A stretch of DNA of 64,000 bases from Blautia caecimuris. Lineage in GTDB: Bacteria; Bacillota; Clostridia; Lachnospirales; Lachnospiraceae. Shown one piece after another: positions 41,013 through 51,233 of the stretch. The notes beneath the pieces were generated by a model. It ran no database searches. It saw only the letters and a list, made by a program, of their open reading frames with translations, and had not been told where the DNA came from. Numbering within the stretch: the stretch's first letter is position 1; every line of letters starts with the position of its first letter. A program made the translations under genes and the position numbers. The stretch lies in assembly GCF_024622975.1 (NCBI RefSeq), contig NZ_JANJZT010000003.1:62001-126000 (forward strand), in the 5' to 3' direction.

Positions 41013-43244
41013 CTACAGCTCCTCTTTTAATCTGATATCAAGAGAGCTGTAGCGTCTCTGCTGCTTTTCGTTTTTTATCATTTCCCGGAAAGTTTCTTCG
41101 CTGCCTACAATGGTCACGCACCGGCGCGCTCTTGTGACAGCCGTATACAGCAGATTTCTGTTTAAAAGCATCCTTGGTCCGGACAGAAGAGGAATCACCA
41201 CTGCCGGATACTCAGAACCCTGGGATTTATGTATGGTCACTGCATAGGCAAGCTCCAGTTCTTCCAGCTGCTTAAAAGAATATTCCGCACAGCGTCCGTC
41301 CTCGAACTCCACTTCCGCTGTTTCCGAAAATTCATTGATCGTTTTCAGGATCCCCGTGTCACCGTTAAAGACACCCACGCCCTTATCTACAGGAATCCCG
41401 TACCTTCCGCGGATCTCCCATTCAAGCTGATAGTTGTTCCGGATCTGCATGACTTTGTCGCCTTCCCGGAACAGACCCTGACCATATTCTTTTTCTTTTT
41501 TGGATGGTTCCGGAGGATTCAGATAACGCTGCAGGATCTGGTTCAGCCTTTCCACACCAAGCAACCCCTTTCGCATGGGCGTGAGAACCTGAATATCAAA
41601 AGGCTTTGCCTCAACATATCTGGGAAGCTTCTCCTGGATCAGGGCGATCACCACTCGAATGATAATGTCTGCATCCTGTCTCTTCAGGAAAAAGAAATCG
41701 CTGCTTTTATTACTGAGAGTCACCTGTTCTCCCCGGTTGATCTTATGGGCATTGACAACAATGTCACTCTCTGAAGCCTGCCGGAAGATCTTTTTCAGCT
41801 CTACCACCGGAAATTCTCCGCTTCGGATAATGTCTCTTAAAACATTTCCCGGACCCACACTTGGAAGCTGGTTTTCATCTCCTACAAGAATCAGCCGTGT
41901 TCCTGCGGTTACTGCCAGAAGAAGGGAATGCATCAGCTGAATATCAACCATAGACATCTCATCTATGATGATCACATCTGCTTCAAGAGGATTTTCCGCA
42001 TTTCGTTCAAAATGAACTGCCTGTCCCTGTCTTTCCTCTTCCGGCATTCCGTTTAATTCCAAAAGCCGGTGTATGGTCTGAGCTTCATAGCCTGTGGCCT
42101 CTGTCATCCGCTTTGCAGCCCTTCCTGTAGGCGCTGCCAGACGCAGTTCACTGCCTTCTCCTTCAAAAAAACGGATAATTGCATTAATGGTTGTCGTTTT
42201 TCCGGTTCCCGGTCCTCCGGTTAAAATAAAAAGACCGTGGCCGGCAGCCTCGGTCACTGCTTTTTTCTGCATTTCATCCAGTGTTGTACCTGTTTCCTTT
42301 TCAATCTGGGCAATCCTGCGCTGCACAAAAGCTTCATCCTCAGGACAGTCAATATTCAGCTCTCTTAACATTCTGGCGGTATTAAGCTCCAGGTAATAAA
42401 AACGACTGGGATAAACCAGTACCGTTTCCCCTTCTTCTTTCTGAATCACCTTTCGCTCCATGGAAAGATCCATAAGATGCTTTTCCATATAGGAAACGTC
42501 CACTCCAAGAAGCTCAGAGGATCTCTGGAACAGCTCTTCTTTCGGAAGATACACATGACCTTCTCCTGTTGCCTGTAAAAGAGTATACATCATTCCGCTT
42601 TTGATCCTGTAATCTGAATCTGTATGAATGCCTATGCGCCCTGCAATTTCATCCGCGATTTTAAAACCCACGCCACTGATGTCATCTGCAAGGCGGTAAG
42701 GATTTTCCTGAAGAACACTGTAAACAGAATCTCCGTATTTCTGATAGATTTTTGCCCCCAGATTCAGGGAGATCCCATATTTCTGCAAAAACATCATTGC
42801 TTTTCGCATATCTGCCTTTTCTTCCATCTGAGCAGCGATCTCGCGGGCCTTTTTTTCACTGATTCCCTTGATCTCAGCCAGACGCTCGGGCTCTTCTTCC
42901 ACGATCCTAAGAGTATCTGCCCCAAACCTGCGGACGATCCTGGCAGCCAGAGCCGCTCCGATCCCCTTAATAGCCCCGGAGCCAAGGTAGCGCTCCATTG
43001 CCATGGCATCCTCAGGCATTTTTTCTGTAAAAGAGGTGATCTGAAACTGTTTTCCATAAATATGATGATTGATAAAATTTCCGGAAGCCTCAATGGTGGC
43101 TCCCTGACTGATCACAGGAAAAGTTCCCACACAGGTCAGCTCCTCATCGTCGCCTTCTGTTCCTTTCAGAACAAGAACCGTATATCCGTTGTCTTCATTT
43201 CTGAATATAATATGGTCAATATATCCTGTTACGCTTTCACTCAT
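41013..43244 (-). CDS. recD2: RecD2-type ATP-dependent DNA helicase
   Basis: 743 residues, superfamily 1B 5'-3' helicase of the RecBCD-independent RecD2 type. An N-terminal OB-like part (MSESVTGYIDHIIFRNEDNGYTVLVLKG) and helix-hairpin-helix segments (GIGAALAARIVRRFG, GISEKKAREIAAQ, GVGFKIADEIAGRIG) precede the motor. Motif I is LTGGPGTGKTTT, motif II IIDEMSM, motif III LVGDENQLPSVGPGNVL and the late motif is LAYAVTIHKSQGSEYPAVV. It likely acts in repair of damaged or stalled forks. The gene begins 1 bp beyond the mreB stop. Confidence 0.95.
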   Translation of the reverse strand: MSESVTGYIDHIIFRNEDNGYTVLVLKGTEGDDEELTCVGTFPVISQGATIEASGNFINHHIYGKQFQITSFTEKMPEDAMAMERYLGSGAIKGIGAALAARIVRRFGADTLRIVEEEPERLAEIKGISEKKAREIAAQMEEKADMRKAMMFLQKYGISLNLGAKIYQKYGDSVYSVLQENPYRLADDISGVGFKIADEIAGRIGIHTDSDYRIKSGMMYTLLQATGEGHVYLPKEELFQRSSELLGVDVSYMEKHLMDLSMERKVIQKEEGETVLVYPSRFYYLELNTARMLRELNIDCPEDEAFVQRRIAQIEKETGTTLDEMQKKAVTEAAGHGLFILTGGPGTGKTTTINAIIRFFEGEGSELRLAAPTGRAAKRMTEATGYEAQTIHRLLELNGMPEEERQGQAVHFERNAENPLEADVIIIDEMSMVDIQLMHSLLLAVTAGTRLILVGDENQLPSVGPGNVLRDIIRSGEFPVVELKKIFRQASESDIVVNAHKINRGEQVTLSNKSSDFFFLKRQDADIIIRVVIALIQEKLPRYVEAKPFDIQVLTPMRKGLLGVERLNQILQRYLNPPEPSKKEKEYGQGLFREGDKVMQIRNNYQLEWEIRGRYGIPVDKGVGVFNGDTGILKTINEFSETAEVEFEDGRCAEYSFKQLEELELAYAVTIHKSQGSEYPAVVIPLLSGPRMLLNRNLLYTAVTRARRCVTIVGSEETFREMIKNEKQQRRYSSLDIRLKEEL

Positions 43245-43245
43245 C

Positions 43246-44235
43246 TTACTCTTCCATTCTTGCTCTTACTTCAGCATATTTTCCGGTTCCTACAGCAACT
43301 ACGCTCATTGCATTCTGCACGGTCAGTGTGCTGACTCCTGTTTTCCTCTCGATCAGCGTATCCATTCCCCGAAGAAGCGCGCCGCCTCCTGTCAGAACAA
43401 TCCCGCGGTCAACAATATCCGCTGCCAGCTCCGGCGGAGTTTTTTCAAGAACCCCATGCACGGTTTCCACAATCTGTCCGGTAGCGTCCTTTAAGGCAGC
43501 CCGCACTTCTTCAGAGGTCAGCTTAACAGTCTTTGGAAGTCCTGTCATTATGTTTCTGCCTTTTATCTCCATGACATGAGGGCTGGACTCTTCAATCGCT
43601 GTTCCTATTTTAATTTTTATTTCCTCTGCCATATCTTCTCCGATAAAAAGGCTGTGACTTTTCCGCACATAATTCATGATCGCCTGGTCAAAGGCATCTC
43701 CTGCCATCTTAACAGATGCAGAAACCACCACGCCTCCCAGAGAGATCACTGCCACATCCGTGGTTCCTCCGCCTATGTCTACGATCAGATTTCCAAAAGG
43801 CTTGGTTACATCCACACCGGAGCCTATGGCTCCGGCTATCGGCTCGTCTACCAGAAAAACTTCTCTGGCCCCGGCCTGATAAGTAACTTCCTCAACAGCT
43901 TTTCTCTCAATCTCCGTAATCCCGCTTGGAACGCAGATACTGATCCGGGGCTTACGGAAAACCCTGTTTCCCATTGCCTTTGTTATAAAATATTTCAACA
44001 TTTTTTCTGTAACATTAAAGTCAGCGATCACTCCCTGACGTATAGGGCGGATCACTTCCATATTAGAGGTCACATGGCCTGCCATCTGACGGGCCTCTTC
44101 CCCTATGGCTCTGATCTTTTCTGTATTTTTATCATAAACAACTACAGAAGGTTCCTGAAGAACAAGTCCCTTTGCCGTAGAATACACCAGACAGTTTCTG
44201 GTGCCCAGATCGATTCCGATATCACTTGCAGGCAT
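43246..44235 (-). CDS. mreB: Rod shape-determining protein, MreB family
   Basis: 329 residues, actin fold. Phosphate loops are visible: DIGIDLGTRNCLVY, VDIGGGTTDVAVISLGG, VLTGGGALLRGMDTLI; also DEPIAGAIGSG. It forms membrane-associated filaments that direct lateral wall synthesis. ATG 44235 has GGAGGGC upstream; the longer frame to 44256 lacks a site. mreC and mreD are not adjacent, which suits Mbl or MreBH paralogues as well; the name mreB is at family level. Between uvrA's stop and this gene lies a CCGGAGA/TCTCCGG hairpin without a T run. Confidence 0.94.
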   Translation of the reverse strand: MPASDIGIDLGTRNCLVYSTAKGLVLQEPSVVVYDKNTEKIRAIGEEARQMAGHVTSNMEVIRPIRQGVIADFNVTEKMLKYFITKAMGNRVFRKPRISICVPSGITEIERKAVEEVTYQAGAREVFLVDEPIAGAIGSGVDVTKPFGNLIVDIGGGTTDVAVISLGGVVVSASVKMAGDAFDQAIMNYVRKSHSLFIGEDMAEEIKIKIGTAIEESSPHVMEIKGRNIMTGLPKTVKLTSEEVRAALKDATGQIVETVHGVLEKTPPELAADIVDRGIVLTGGGALLRGMDTLIERKTGVSTLTVQNAMSVVAVGTGKYAEVRARMEE

Positions 44236-44316
44236 AATGCCCTCCTTTCTGACCAAACTCTGTCACTGACGTAATTTTGTACCGGAGAATTCTTTACCTC
44301 TCCGGCAGTTCTCTGT

Positions 44317-47160
44317 TTACTGCTTCAGATATCTGGCCACGTACTGTCCCGTATAGGATTCCGGTATTTTTACAATTTCTTCGGGCGTTCCCTTTGCGAT
44401 CACTGTGCCGCCCCGATCGCCGCCCTCAGGTCCCATGTCAATAATATAATCTGCTGTTTTGATCACATCAAGATTATGCTCGATCACTACTACTGTATTT
44501 CCACCGTCTGCCAGACGTTTCAAAATATCTACCAGTTTATGCACATCCGCGAAATGAAGACCGGTTGTAGGCTCGTCCAGAATATAGATGGTTTTTCCTG
44601 TGCTTCTTCTGCTGAGTTCCGTTGCCAGCTTGATTCTCTGCGCCTCTCCTCCGGAAAGCTCTGTGGAGGGCTGACCAAGACGGATATAGGAAAGTCCCAC
44701 ATCATATAAGGTCTGGATCTTCCTGCGGATAGACGGGATATTTTCAAAAAATCCCAGTGCTTCTTCCACTGTCATATTCAGCACATCATAAATATTTTTG
44801 TCCTTATACTTAACTTCCAGGGTTTCACGATTGTATCGTTTGCCTTTGCAGACCTCACAGGGCACATAAACGTCTGATAAAAAGTGCATCTCAATCTTGA
44901 TGATTCCGTCTCCGCTGCAGGCTTCACATCTTCCGCCCTTTACATTAAAGCTGAAGCGTCCCTTTTTATACCCTCTTGCCTTGGCGTCTGCCGTAGACGC
45001 AAAAAGGTCCCGGATCTGATCAAAAACACCTGTATAAGTTGCGGGATTGGATCTGGGAGTTCTTCCTATCGGCGACTGGTCAATACTGATCACCTTGTCA
45101 AGCTCTTCCAGTCCCAGTATTTCCTTATGTTTTCCCGGAATGATACGGGCTCTGTTCAGGTCTCTCGCCAGAGTTTTATAAAGCACCTCGTTGATCAGAG
45201 AGCTTTTTCCCGATCCGCTGACACCGGTGACACAGGTCAGAATCCCAAGAGGAATATCCACATTTACCTGTTTCAGATTGTTCTCCGAAGCTCCTCTGAT
45301 CTTCAGCCATCCCGTTGGCTTCTTCCGCTCTTCCGGTATCGGGATTCTGCATTTTCCGCTTAAATAAGCACCTGTTATGGAATTTTCATTTTTCATCAGA
45401 TCTTCTGCAGTTCCCATTGCCACAAGTTTTCCACCATGTTCCCCGGCTCCGGGACCAATATCCACAACACAGTCTGCAGCCCGCATGGTATCCTCATCGT
45501 GCTCTACCACAATCAGACTGTTTCCCAGATCTCTCAGACGCATCAGCGCTTTCAGAAGCTTGTCGTTATCTCTCTGATGAAGTCCGATACTTGGCTCATC
45601 CAGAATATAGGCCACGCCTACAAGACCGGAACCGATCTGCGTTGCCAGACGGATTCTCTGCGCTTCCCCTCCGGAAAGAGTTGCTGTAGCCCGTCCCAGA
45701 GAAAGGTAGTCAAGTCCTACCTCTGCCAGGAATCCCACTCTTGCCCGGACCTCCTTCAGAATCTGCCTTCCGATCAGTTCCTGCTGTTCTGTCAGCTTCA
45801 GTTCAGCCAGAAACTTCTTCAGATTCTCTATGGAAAGAGCTGTCAGCTCATAAATATTCTTATTGCCAACAGTAACAGCCAGAGCTTCTTTTTTCAAACG
45901 CTGTCCCTTACAGGTTTTGCATGGGGTGATGCGCATAAAAGTTTCATATTCCTGCTTCATGGCATCGGAACCGGTCTCCCGGTATCTCTGCTCCACATTT
46001 TTGATCAGTCCCGGAAACGCCACATCATAAACGCCTTCTCCTCTCTGACCCTTATAATAAACCTTGACAGACCTGCCTTCTGTTCCATGGATCAGCACAT
46101 CTTTTATTTTCTGGGGATAATCCTGAAAAGGTGTATCCAGACTGAAATTATATTCCTTTGCAAGAGCATCCAGAATGGCTCTTGTAAAGCTTCCCTTATC
46201 CGTACAGGACTGCCATCCCATTACAGCGATAGCTCCCTGTGAAATGCTCAGTGATTTATCCGGAATCATCAGATCCTCATCAAATTCCATTTTGTATCCA
46301 AGGCCGTAACAATCCGGACAGGCTCCAAAAGGATTGTTAAAAGAGAAACTTCTTGGCTCGATCTCATCAATGCTGATCTGACAGTCAGGGCAGGAAAAGC
46401 TCTGGCTGAAGGTCAGAACATTTCCGTCCATGGTATCTACCATGAGAAGTCCCTCTGCAAGATCCAGAACAGTTTCAATGGAATCTGCCAGTCTTTTTTC
46501 GATTCCCGGTTTTACCACAAGACGGTCTACGATAATTTCAATATTATGTTTGATATTTTTGTCCAGCTTAATCTCTTCTGACAGTTCATACAGGCTTCCG
46601 TCAATCTGAACACGGACAAATCCGCTTCTTTTTGCCTGTTCCAGAAGCTTGACATGGGTTCCCTTCCGCCCTCTGACCACAGGAGCCAGAAGCTGAAGCT
46701 TTGTCCGCTCAGGCAGAGACATGATATGATCCACCATCTGATCCACGGTCTGTTTTTTTATCTCTTTTCCGCACTTGGGACAATGAGGAATTCCTATTCT
46801 TGCATACAGAAGACGAAGATAGTCATAAATTTCCGTCACGGTTCCCACTGTGGAACGGGGATTTCGGTTGGTGGATTTCTGGTCAATGGAAATTGCCGGA
46901 GGAAGCCCTTCAATCATTTCCACATCCGGTTTTTCCATCTGTCCCAGAAACTGTCTTGCATAGGAAGAAAGAGATTCCATGTAACGTCTCTGTCCTTCTG
47001 CATAAATGGTATCAAAAGCCAGAGAAGATTTTCCGGATCCACTGACGCCTGTCAGAACCACAAATTCATCTCTCGGAATATCCACGCTGAGGTTTTTCAG
47101 ATTATTTACATTTGCCCCGCGGATTCTGATAAACTTTTTGCCTGTTGTATGTTCAGCCAT
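44317..47160 (-). CDS. uvrA: Excinuclease ABC subunit A
   Basis: 947 residues, the usual UvrA length. It recognises DNA lesions and loads UvrB. Two ABC ATPase modules are present: Walker [16 protein letters not shown] and [15 protein letters not shown]; signatures [18 protein letters not shown] and [18 protein letters not shown]; Walker [13 protein letters not shown] and [12 protein letters not shown]. Zinc-binding cysteines are in [13 protein letters not shown]...CPDCYG and CEACSGDG...[10 protein letters not shown]. The ATG at 47160 has GGAGGA upstream; a TTG at 47172 opens the frame. uvrB and uvrC are not in the window. Confidence 0.97.
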   Translation of the reverse strand: MAEHTTGKKFIRIRGANVNNLKNLSVDIPRDEFVVLTGVSGSGKSSLAFDTIYAEGQRRYMESLSSYARQFLGQMEKPDVEMIEGLPPAISIDQKSTNRNPRSTVGTVTEIYDYLRLLYARIGIPHCPKCGKEIKKQTVDQMVDHIMSLPERTKLQLLAPVVRGRKGTHVKLLEQAKRSGFVRVQIDGSLYELSEEIKLDKNIKHNIEIIVDRLVVKPGIEKRLADSIETVLDLAEGLLMVDTMDGNVLTFSQSFSCPDCQISIDEIEPRSFSFNNPFGACPDCYGLGYKMEFDEDLMIPDKSLSISQGAIAVMGWQSCTDKGSFTRAILDALAKEYNFSLDTPFQDYPQKIKDVLIHGTEGRSVKVYYKGQRGEGVYDVAFPGLIKNVEQRYRETGSDAMKQEYETFMRITPCKTCKGQRLKKEALAVTVGNKNIYELTALSIENLKKFLAELKLTEQQELIGRQILKEVRARVGFLAEVGLDYLSLGRATATLSGGEAQRIRLATQIGSGLVGVAYILDEPSIGLHQRDNDKLLKALMRLRDLGNSLIVVEHDEDTMRAADCVVDIGPGAGEHGGKLVAMGTAEDLMKNENSITGAYLSGKCRIPIPEERKKPTGWLKIRGASENNLKQVNVDIPLGILTCVTGVSGSGKSSLINEVLYKTLARDLNRARIIPGKHKEILGLEELDKVISIDQSPIGRTPRSNPATYTGVFDQIRDLFASTADAKARGYKKGRFSFNVKGGRCEACSGDGIIKIEMHFLSDVYVPCEVCKGKRYNRETLEVKYKDKNIYDVLNMTVEEALGFFENIPSIRRKIQTLYDVGLSYIRLGQPSTELSGGEAQRIKLATELSRRSTGKTIYILDEPTTGLHFADVHKLVDILKRLADGGNTVVVIEHNLDVIKTADYIIDMGPEGGDRGGTVIAKGTPEEIVKIPESYTGQYVARYLKQ

Positions 47161-47224
47161 TTGTTCCTCCAATTTCTATCCTGTATATACCTGGATTCTG
47201 TATCCTGCTTTTGGTTTCAGCCCT

Positions 47225-48460
47225 TCAGTCCTGAAGAAAATCTGACAGAATGTGATTGCTTACATGTATTCCCTTTCGCGTAAAACGCCAGAATCCACCG
47301 CTTTCCTCCAGAAATCCCATGGCTTCATATTTTTTCAGAACTTTTCCGTAAATTTCTTCAATTTCTTTTCCGAAACGTCCCCTAAACTCCTGAACAGAAA
47401 TGCCTTTTGTCATCCGAAGTCCAAGAAACATAAACTCTTCCTGCTGTTCCCTTTCTGACAAAGCAGCAACATCCCGGCGGATTATCCGGGGATTCCTGCT
47501 GCTCTCCAGATATTCCTGCAGATTCCGGGTATTACAGAACCGGTATTCCCTCTGTTCCGGGCTGCAGTATTCTGTTCCGTCCATACCTTCTCTTTCAGAG
47601 CTTCCGCTGGTTTCCTCTCCACAAAGGCATTTCCATAGTTCTTCATCTACAAGAGAGGCTGATCCCAGTCCAAGTCCAAGATACTCTGTTCTTTTCCAGT
47701 AACCTATATTATGTCTGCACTCATATCCATTCTTTGCATAATTAGATATTTCATACTGTTCAAATCCATATCTCTTCAAAATATCTGCCGTATCTTCATA
47801 CATCTGATATTCCTCATCCTCACCGGGAAGCTTCAGTTCTCTCCGGGCAAAAGGCGTCCCATCTTCCACGATCAGGCTGTAGGCGGATATATGCTCCGGC
47901 TTCAGTTCTGCTGCAGTTTTCAGATTATGTATCCATTTTTCACAGGTCTGTTCCGGAATTGCTGACATCAGATCAATATTAATATTGTCAAATCCGGCAG
48001 CTCTTGCCAGCTCATAGCTTTCCAGAAATTCTTCATACGTATGAATCCTTCCAAGAAGCTGAAGCTCCCTGTTATCCGCTGACTGAAGTCCCAGACTGAG
48101 ACGGTTGATACCGGCCGCCCGATATATTTCCAACTTATCAGAAGAAAGAGTACCGGGATTGGCCTCTATGGTGATCTCTGCATTCTCAGAAAATTCAAAT
48201 CTGTCTCGGAGAGCCGCCATGATCCGTTCCATGTCCGAAGCATCCAGAAGAGACGGCGTTCCTCCTCCTGTAAACACAGAAACAACTTCTCTGTCCAGGT
48301 GTTCCGGAAGCGCCTGAATTTCTCTAATAAGAGCCTCTGTATATGCTTTCCTGGTCTCTGTGCCGGACGGACCGGAAAGGAAATCACAGTAATCACATTT
48401 CTTCACACAAAAAGGAATGTGAAGATAAAGTTCCAGAGGTTTTTTCCCTTTATTCTTCAA
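47225..48460 (-). CDS. hemW: HemW-like radical SAM protein (heme chaperone)
   Basis: About 411 residues. The radical SAM cluster motif is [16 protein letters not shown], with [13 protein letters not shown] and [11 protein letters not shown] typical of the HemN/HemW family. The extra cysteine of true coproporphyrinogen oxidase HemN after CxxxCxxC is absent here (CDF), which fits HemW. The frame is open to 48595, but I prefer the TTG at 48458-48460. AGGAGG lies six bases upstream, and this start overlaps only the last bases of the lipoprotein gene. Gene order lepA-hemW is classic in Firmicutes, here with a lipoprotein gene inserted between. Confidence 0.9.
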   Translation of the reverse strand: MKNKGKKPLELYLHIPFCVKKCDYCDFLSGPSGTETRKAYTEALIREIQALPEHLDREVVSVFTGGGTPSLLDASDMERIMAALRDRFEFSENAEITIEANPGTLSSDKLEIYRAAGINRLSLGLQSADNRELQLLGRIHTYEEFLESYELARAAGFDNINIDLMSAIPEQTCEKWIHNLKTAAELKPEHISAYSLIVEDGTPFARRELKLPGEDEEYQMYEDTADILKRYGFEQYEISNYAKNGYECRHNIGYWKRTEYLGLGLGSASLVDEELWKCLCGEETSGSSEREGMDGTEYCSPEQREYRFCNTRNLQEYLESSRNPRIIRRDVAALSEREQQEEFMFLGLRMTKGISVQEFRGRFGKEIEEIYGKVLKKYEAMGFLEESGGFWRFTRKGIHVSNHILSDFLQD

Positions 48461-48806
48461 TAATGTCCTCCTGATCTCCTGTGTCGCTGCCGTTATCGGT
48501 TTCCGGTTCCGGACTTTCTGCATTTTCGGAGTTCTCACCTGTTCTGCTGTCGGTTTCTTTATCGTCTGTCTTGTTCCCGTTGACCAGATATTCATTTACC
48601 ATGGTAATATTTCCGTTTTTGACTACTGCCTTCTGATCCATTTTATCCGGTTCAGGCGCAGGCGACGGCTCAGGTGTGATACTGATCTTCAGAACCTGCT
48701 GGGTGACCGGATCCTTTTTCTTTTTGCCGCAGCCGCATCCTGCCATAAACACACAGAGCAGAAGCACAGAAACAACAACCAGCTTTCTTGCTGCATTTTT
48801 TTTCAT
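48450..48806 (-). CDS. Small lipoprotein of unknown function
   Basis: 118 residues. A lipoprotein signal peptide ends in the lipobox FMAGC (MKKNAARKLVVVSVLLLCVFMAGCGCGKKKK). The mature part has a lysine cluster, then a Pro/Glu segment (TPEPSPAPEPD) and a highly acidic Asp/Glu/Ser/Thr tail to DIIEE. It probably sits on the outer membrane face. No family recognised. Its 3' end overlaps the preferred hemW start, implying translational coupling. Confidence 0.78.
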   Translation of the reverse strand: MKKNAARKLVVVSVLLLCVFMAGCGCGKKKKDPVTQQVLKISITPEPSPAPEPDKMDQKAVVKNGNITMVNEYLVNGNKTDDKETDSRTGENSENAESPEPETDNGSDTGDQEDIIEE

Positions 48807-48928
48807 TTCCTATCTCCAATTCTGACAGGCTCAGGCCTGTTCAGGCTATTTTCCTTACTGTTCCTGACCTTTACAGCCTTCTGCGTACAGTCACCTATTA
48901 GTACTGTTTCTGACCTTCACAGAATTCC

Positions 48929-50737
48929 TTATTTCTCATCCAGCTTCAGGACACTCATAAAGGCTTTCTGAGGAATTTCCACATTTCCTACCTGACGCAT
49001 GCGCTTCTTTCCCTCTTTCTGTTTTTCCAGAAGCTTTTTCTTACGGCTGATATCGCCGCCATAACATTTGGCAAGCACGTCTTTACGCATGGCCTTAACT
49101 GTCTCTCTGGCAATGATCTTGCTTCCGATTGCTGCCTGGATTGGAATTTCAAAAAGCTGTCTGGGAATTTCCTCTTTCAGCTTCTCGCACATTTTACGTC
49201 CTCTTTCATAGGCAGTTTCCGCATGAACAATAAAGGAAAGGGCGTCTACCTCTTCCTTATTTACAAGAATATCCAGCTTCACAAGCTCGCTGCGCTCATA
49301 ACCGCAGAGATCATAATCAAGAGATGCATATCCTCTGGATCTGGATTTCAGAGCGTCAAAGAAGTCATAAATGATCTCATTCAGAGGCAGCTTATATTTC
49401 AGAAGCGCACGGGTTTCCTCCATATAATCCATGCCAATATACTGTCCCCGGCGTTCCTGACAAAGATCCATGATCGCGCCGATAAATTCCGTCGTTACCA
49501 TGATCTCAGCATTTACCATAGGCTCTTCCATATACTCAATTTCTGAGGGATCCGGAAGATTGGACGGATTGGTAAGTTCGATTACCTCTCCGTTTGTTTT
49601 ATAGACCTTATAAATAACGCCTGGAGCGGTAGTGACAAGATCAAGGTTATATTCTCTCTCCAGTCTCTCCTGAATGATCTCCAGATGAAGCAGCCCCAGA
49701 AATCCACAGCGAAAACCGAAGCCCAGCGCCACAGAAGTCTCCGGCTCGTAGAAAAGAGACGCATCGTTTAACTGAAGCTTTTCCAGAGCGTCTCTCAGAT
49801 CCCCGTACTTGGCTCCGTCTGCCGGATAAAGGCCGCAGTAAACCATAGGCTGAACCTTCTTATATCCGGGAAGCGCCTCCGCACACGGTCTGGTCACTTC
49901 TGTAACCGTATCGCCTACGCGGGTATCACTGACGTTTTTGATGCTTGCTGTAAAGTAACCTACCATTCCAGCAGACAGCTCATCACATGGAATAAAACGG
50001 CCGGCTCCAAAATATCCAACCTCCACAACCTCTGTTGAAAAACCTGTTGCCATCATTTTTACTTCTGTGCCTTTTCTGATACATCCGTCCATCAGCCTGC
50101 AGAATACAATAACACCTTTATAGGAGTCATAAATAGAATCAAAGATCAGGGCTTTTAACGGGGCATCCGGATTCCCTTCCGGCGCCGGGATTTTCTCCAC
50201 GATCTGTTCCAGTACATCCTCAATATTCAGTCCTGTTTTTGCAGAGATCCTTGGCGCGTCCTCTGCCTCCAGTCCGATCACATCCTCGATCTCACTGATC
50301 ACGCGGTCCGGTTCCGCGCTTGGAAGATCGATCTTATTGATCACCGGAAGCACATCCAGATTATGTTCAAGAGCCAGATAGACATTTGCCAGTGTCTGAG
50401 CTTCAATTCCCTGAGCAGCATCTACCACAAGGATGGCTCCGTCACAGGCCGCAAGGCTTCTGGAAACCTCATAGTTAAAATCCACATGTCCCGGCGTATC
50501 GATCAGGTTAAAAATATATTCTTCTCCGTCCTTTGCTTTATAAACAATCCGGACTGCCTGAGATTTAATAGTAATCCCTCTTTCTCTTTCCAGATCCATA
50601 TTGTCCAGGATCTGCGCCTGCATTTCTCTCTGTGTCAGAAGTCCGGTCTTCTCAATAATACGGTCGGCAAGTGTGGACTTGCCATGGTCTATATGTGCAA
50701 TAATGCAGAAATTACGAATCTTGCTCTGATCTGTCAT
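48929..50737 (-). CDS. lepA: Elongation factor 4 (LepA)
   Basis: 602 residues, standard size. A ribosome-associated GTPase. The G motifs are [13 protein letters not shown] (G1), RGITIKSQ (G2), DTPGHVDF (G3), NKIDLPSA (G4) and SAKTG (G5). The C-terminal LepA-specific domain ends with [24 protein letters not shown]. It follows spoIIP after a long intergenic region with two tandem promoter candidates, so it is likely transcribed independently of the sporulation genes. Confidence 0.98.
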   Translation of the reverse strand: MTDQSKIRNFCIIAHIDHGKSTLADRIIEKTGLLTQREMQAQILDNMDLERERGITIKSQAVRIVYKAKDGEEYIFNLIDTPGHVDFNYEVSRSLAACDGAILVVDAAQGIEAQTLANVYLALEHNLDVLPVINKIDLPSAEPDRVISEIEDVIGLEAEDAPRISAKTGLNIEDVLEQIVEKIPAPEGNPDAPLKALIFDSIYDSYKGVIVFCRLMDGCIRKGTEVKMMATGFSTEVVEVGYFGAGRFIPCDELSAGMVGYFTASIKNVSDTRVGDTVTEVTRPCAEALPGYKKVQPMVYCGLYPADGAKYGDLRDALEKLQLNDASLFYEPETSVALGFGFRCGFLGLLHLEIIQERLEREYNLDLVTTAPGVIYKVYKTNGEVIELTNPSNLPDPSEIEYMEEPMVNAEIMVTTEFIGAIMDLCQERRGQYIGMDYMEETRALLKYKLPLNEIIYDFFDALKSRSRGYASLDYDLCGYERSELVKLDILVNKEEVDALSFIVHAETAYERGRKMCEKLKEEIPRQLFEIPIQAAIGSKIIARETVKAMRKDVLAKCYGGDISRKKKLLEKQKEGKKRMRQVGNVEIPQKAFMSVLKLDEK

Positions 50738-50788
50738 TCCGCAGCGTTCCTCCTCTTATCTCAGTGTATTTTCGTTATATCGTGCCCC

Positions 50789-50818
50789 ATTATAGCATAT
50801 CCGCCCTCATCAAGTCCA
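50789..50818 (-). promoter_or_regulatory. Proximal lepA promoter (extended -10)
   Basis: Minus strand TGGACT, 18-base spacer ending in TGC, then TATAAT. The TGnTATAAT makes it a strong extended -10 promoter about 55 bp before the lepA start. Confidence 0.65.
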
Positions 50819-50880
50819 GTTATCAGCCCTGCTTTCCAAGGCCTTTCGCAGTCCTACATGCTATTTATTTTCCTGCTTTC

Positions 50881-50909
50881 ATTATACAAACATACGTTCA
50901 TATTTTCAA
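50881..50909 (-). promoter_or_regulatory. Distal promoter with LexA-like operator in the spacer
   Basis: Minus strand TTGAAA, exactly 17 bases, TATAAT. The spacer contains TGAACGTATGTTTG (50887-50900), one base short of the symmetric Gram-positive LexA box GAACNNNNGTTC. Binding there would block RNA polymerase. It would drive lepA with a leader of about 135 bases. Confidence 0.5.
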
Positions 50910-50928
50910 GACCTATTTTCTTTTTTCC

Positions 50929-50938
50929 TTCGACAAAA
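50929..50938 (-). promoter_or_regulatory. Spo0A-box-like site
   Basis: TTTTGTCGAA on the minus strand equals the core of the 0A box (TTTTGTCGAA), 20 bp upstream of the distal lepA promoter. A single ten-base match could be chance. Confidence 0.35.
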
Positions 50939-51233
50939 CTTAAATGCATTTTTAAATCCCAGCCGGCAAAAGTAAATACCATCTCTGTAAATGAACAGAT
51001 TAAAAAAGCACACAAAATCTTCTCTGTTTTGCCTTTACAGGATATACAAATAAAGTTTAAAATTTGTTTATGTCCGCATACTGTGGATTTTATTGTGCAA
51101 AATTCTGTATTGTCTCATTTACAGTTCCATATAACGCATAAATCCTTATAATATAAATAAACAGAAGCTGCTCCTGCATATATCCTCTATTGCCTTTAAG
51201 AGTTTTCATTCTGTATAATGTAAGCAAGATTTT

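Larger units (their letters stand above)
50738..51233. other. 496-bp intergenic region between spoIIP and lepA
   Basis: AT-rich except near lepA. It holds two minus-strand promoters, a LexA-like box and a Spo0A-like box (listed separately). No terminator is clear after spoIIP. The only small frame with a passable ribosome site on the minus strand encodes 29 residues (51090-51179, start MQEQLLFIYIIRIYALYG, GAGG upstream); I do not consider it established. Confidence 0.5.

Noticed and set aside
44281-44304. CCGGAGA/TCTCCGG hairpin between uvrA and mreB as a terminator
   Set aside because: The stem is short with a 10-base loop and no T run follows on the minus strand.
51090-51179. 29-codon minus-strand frame between spoIIP and lepA
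   Set aside because: Weak ribosome site, AT-rich and no recognisable features; recorded only as part of the intergenic region.
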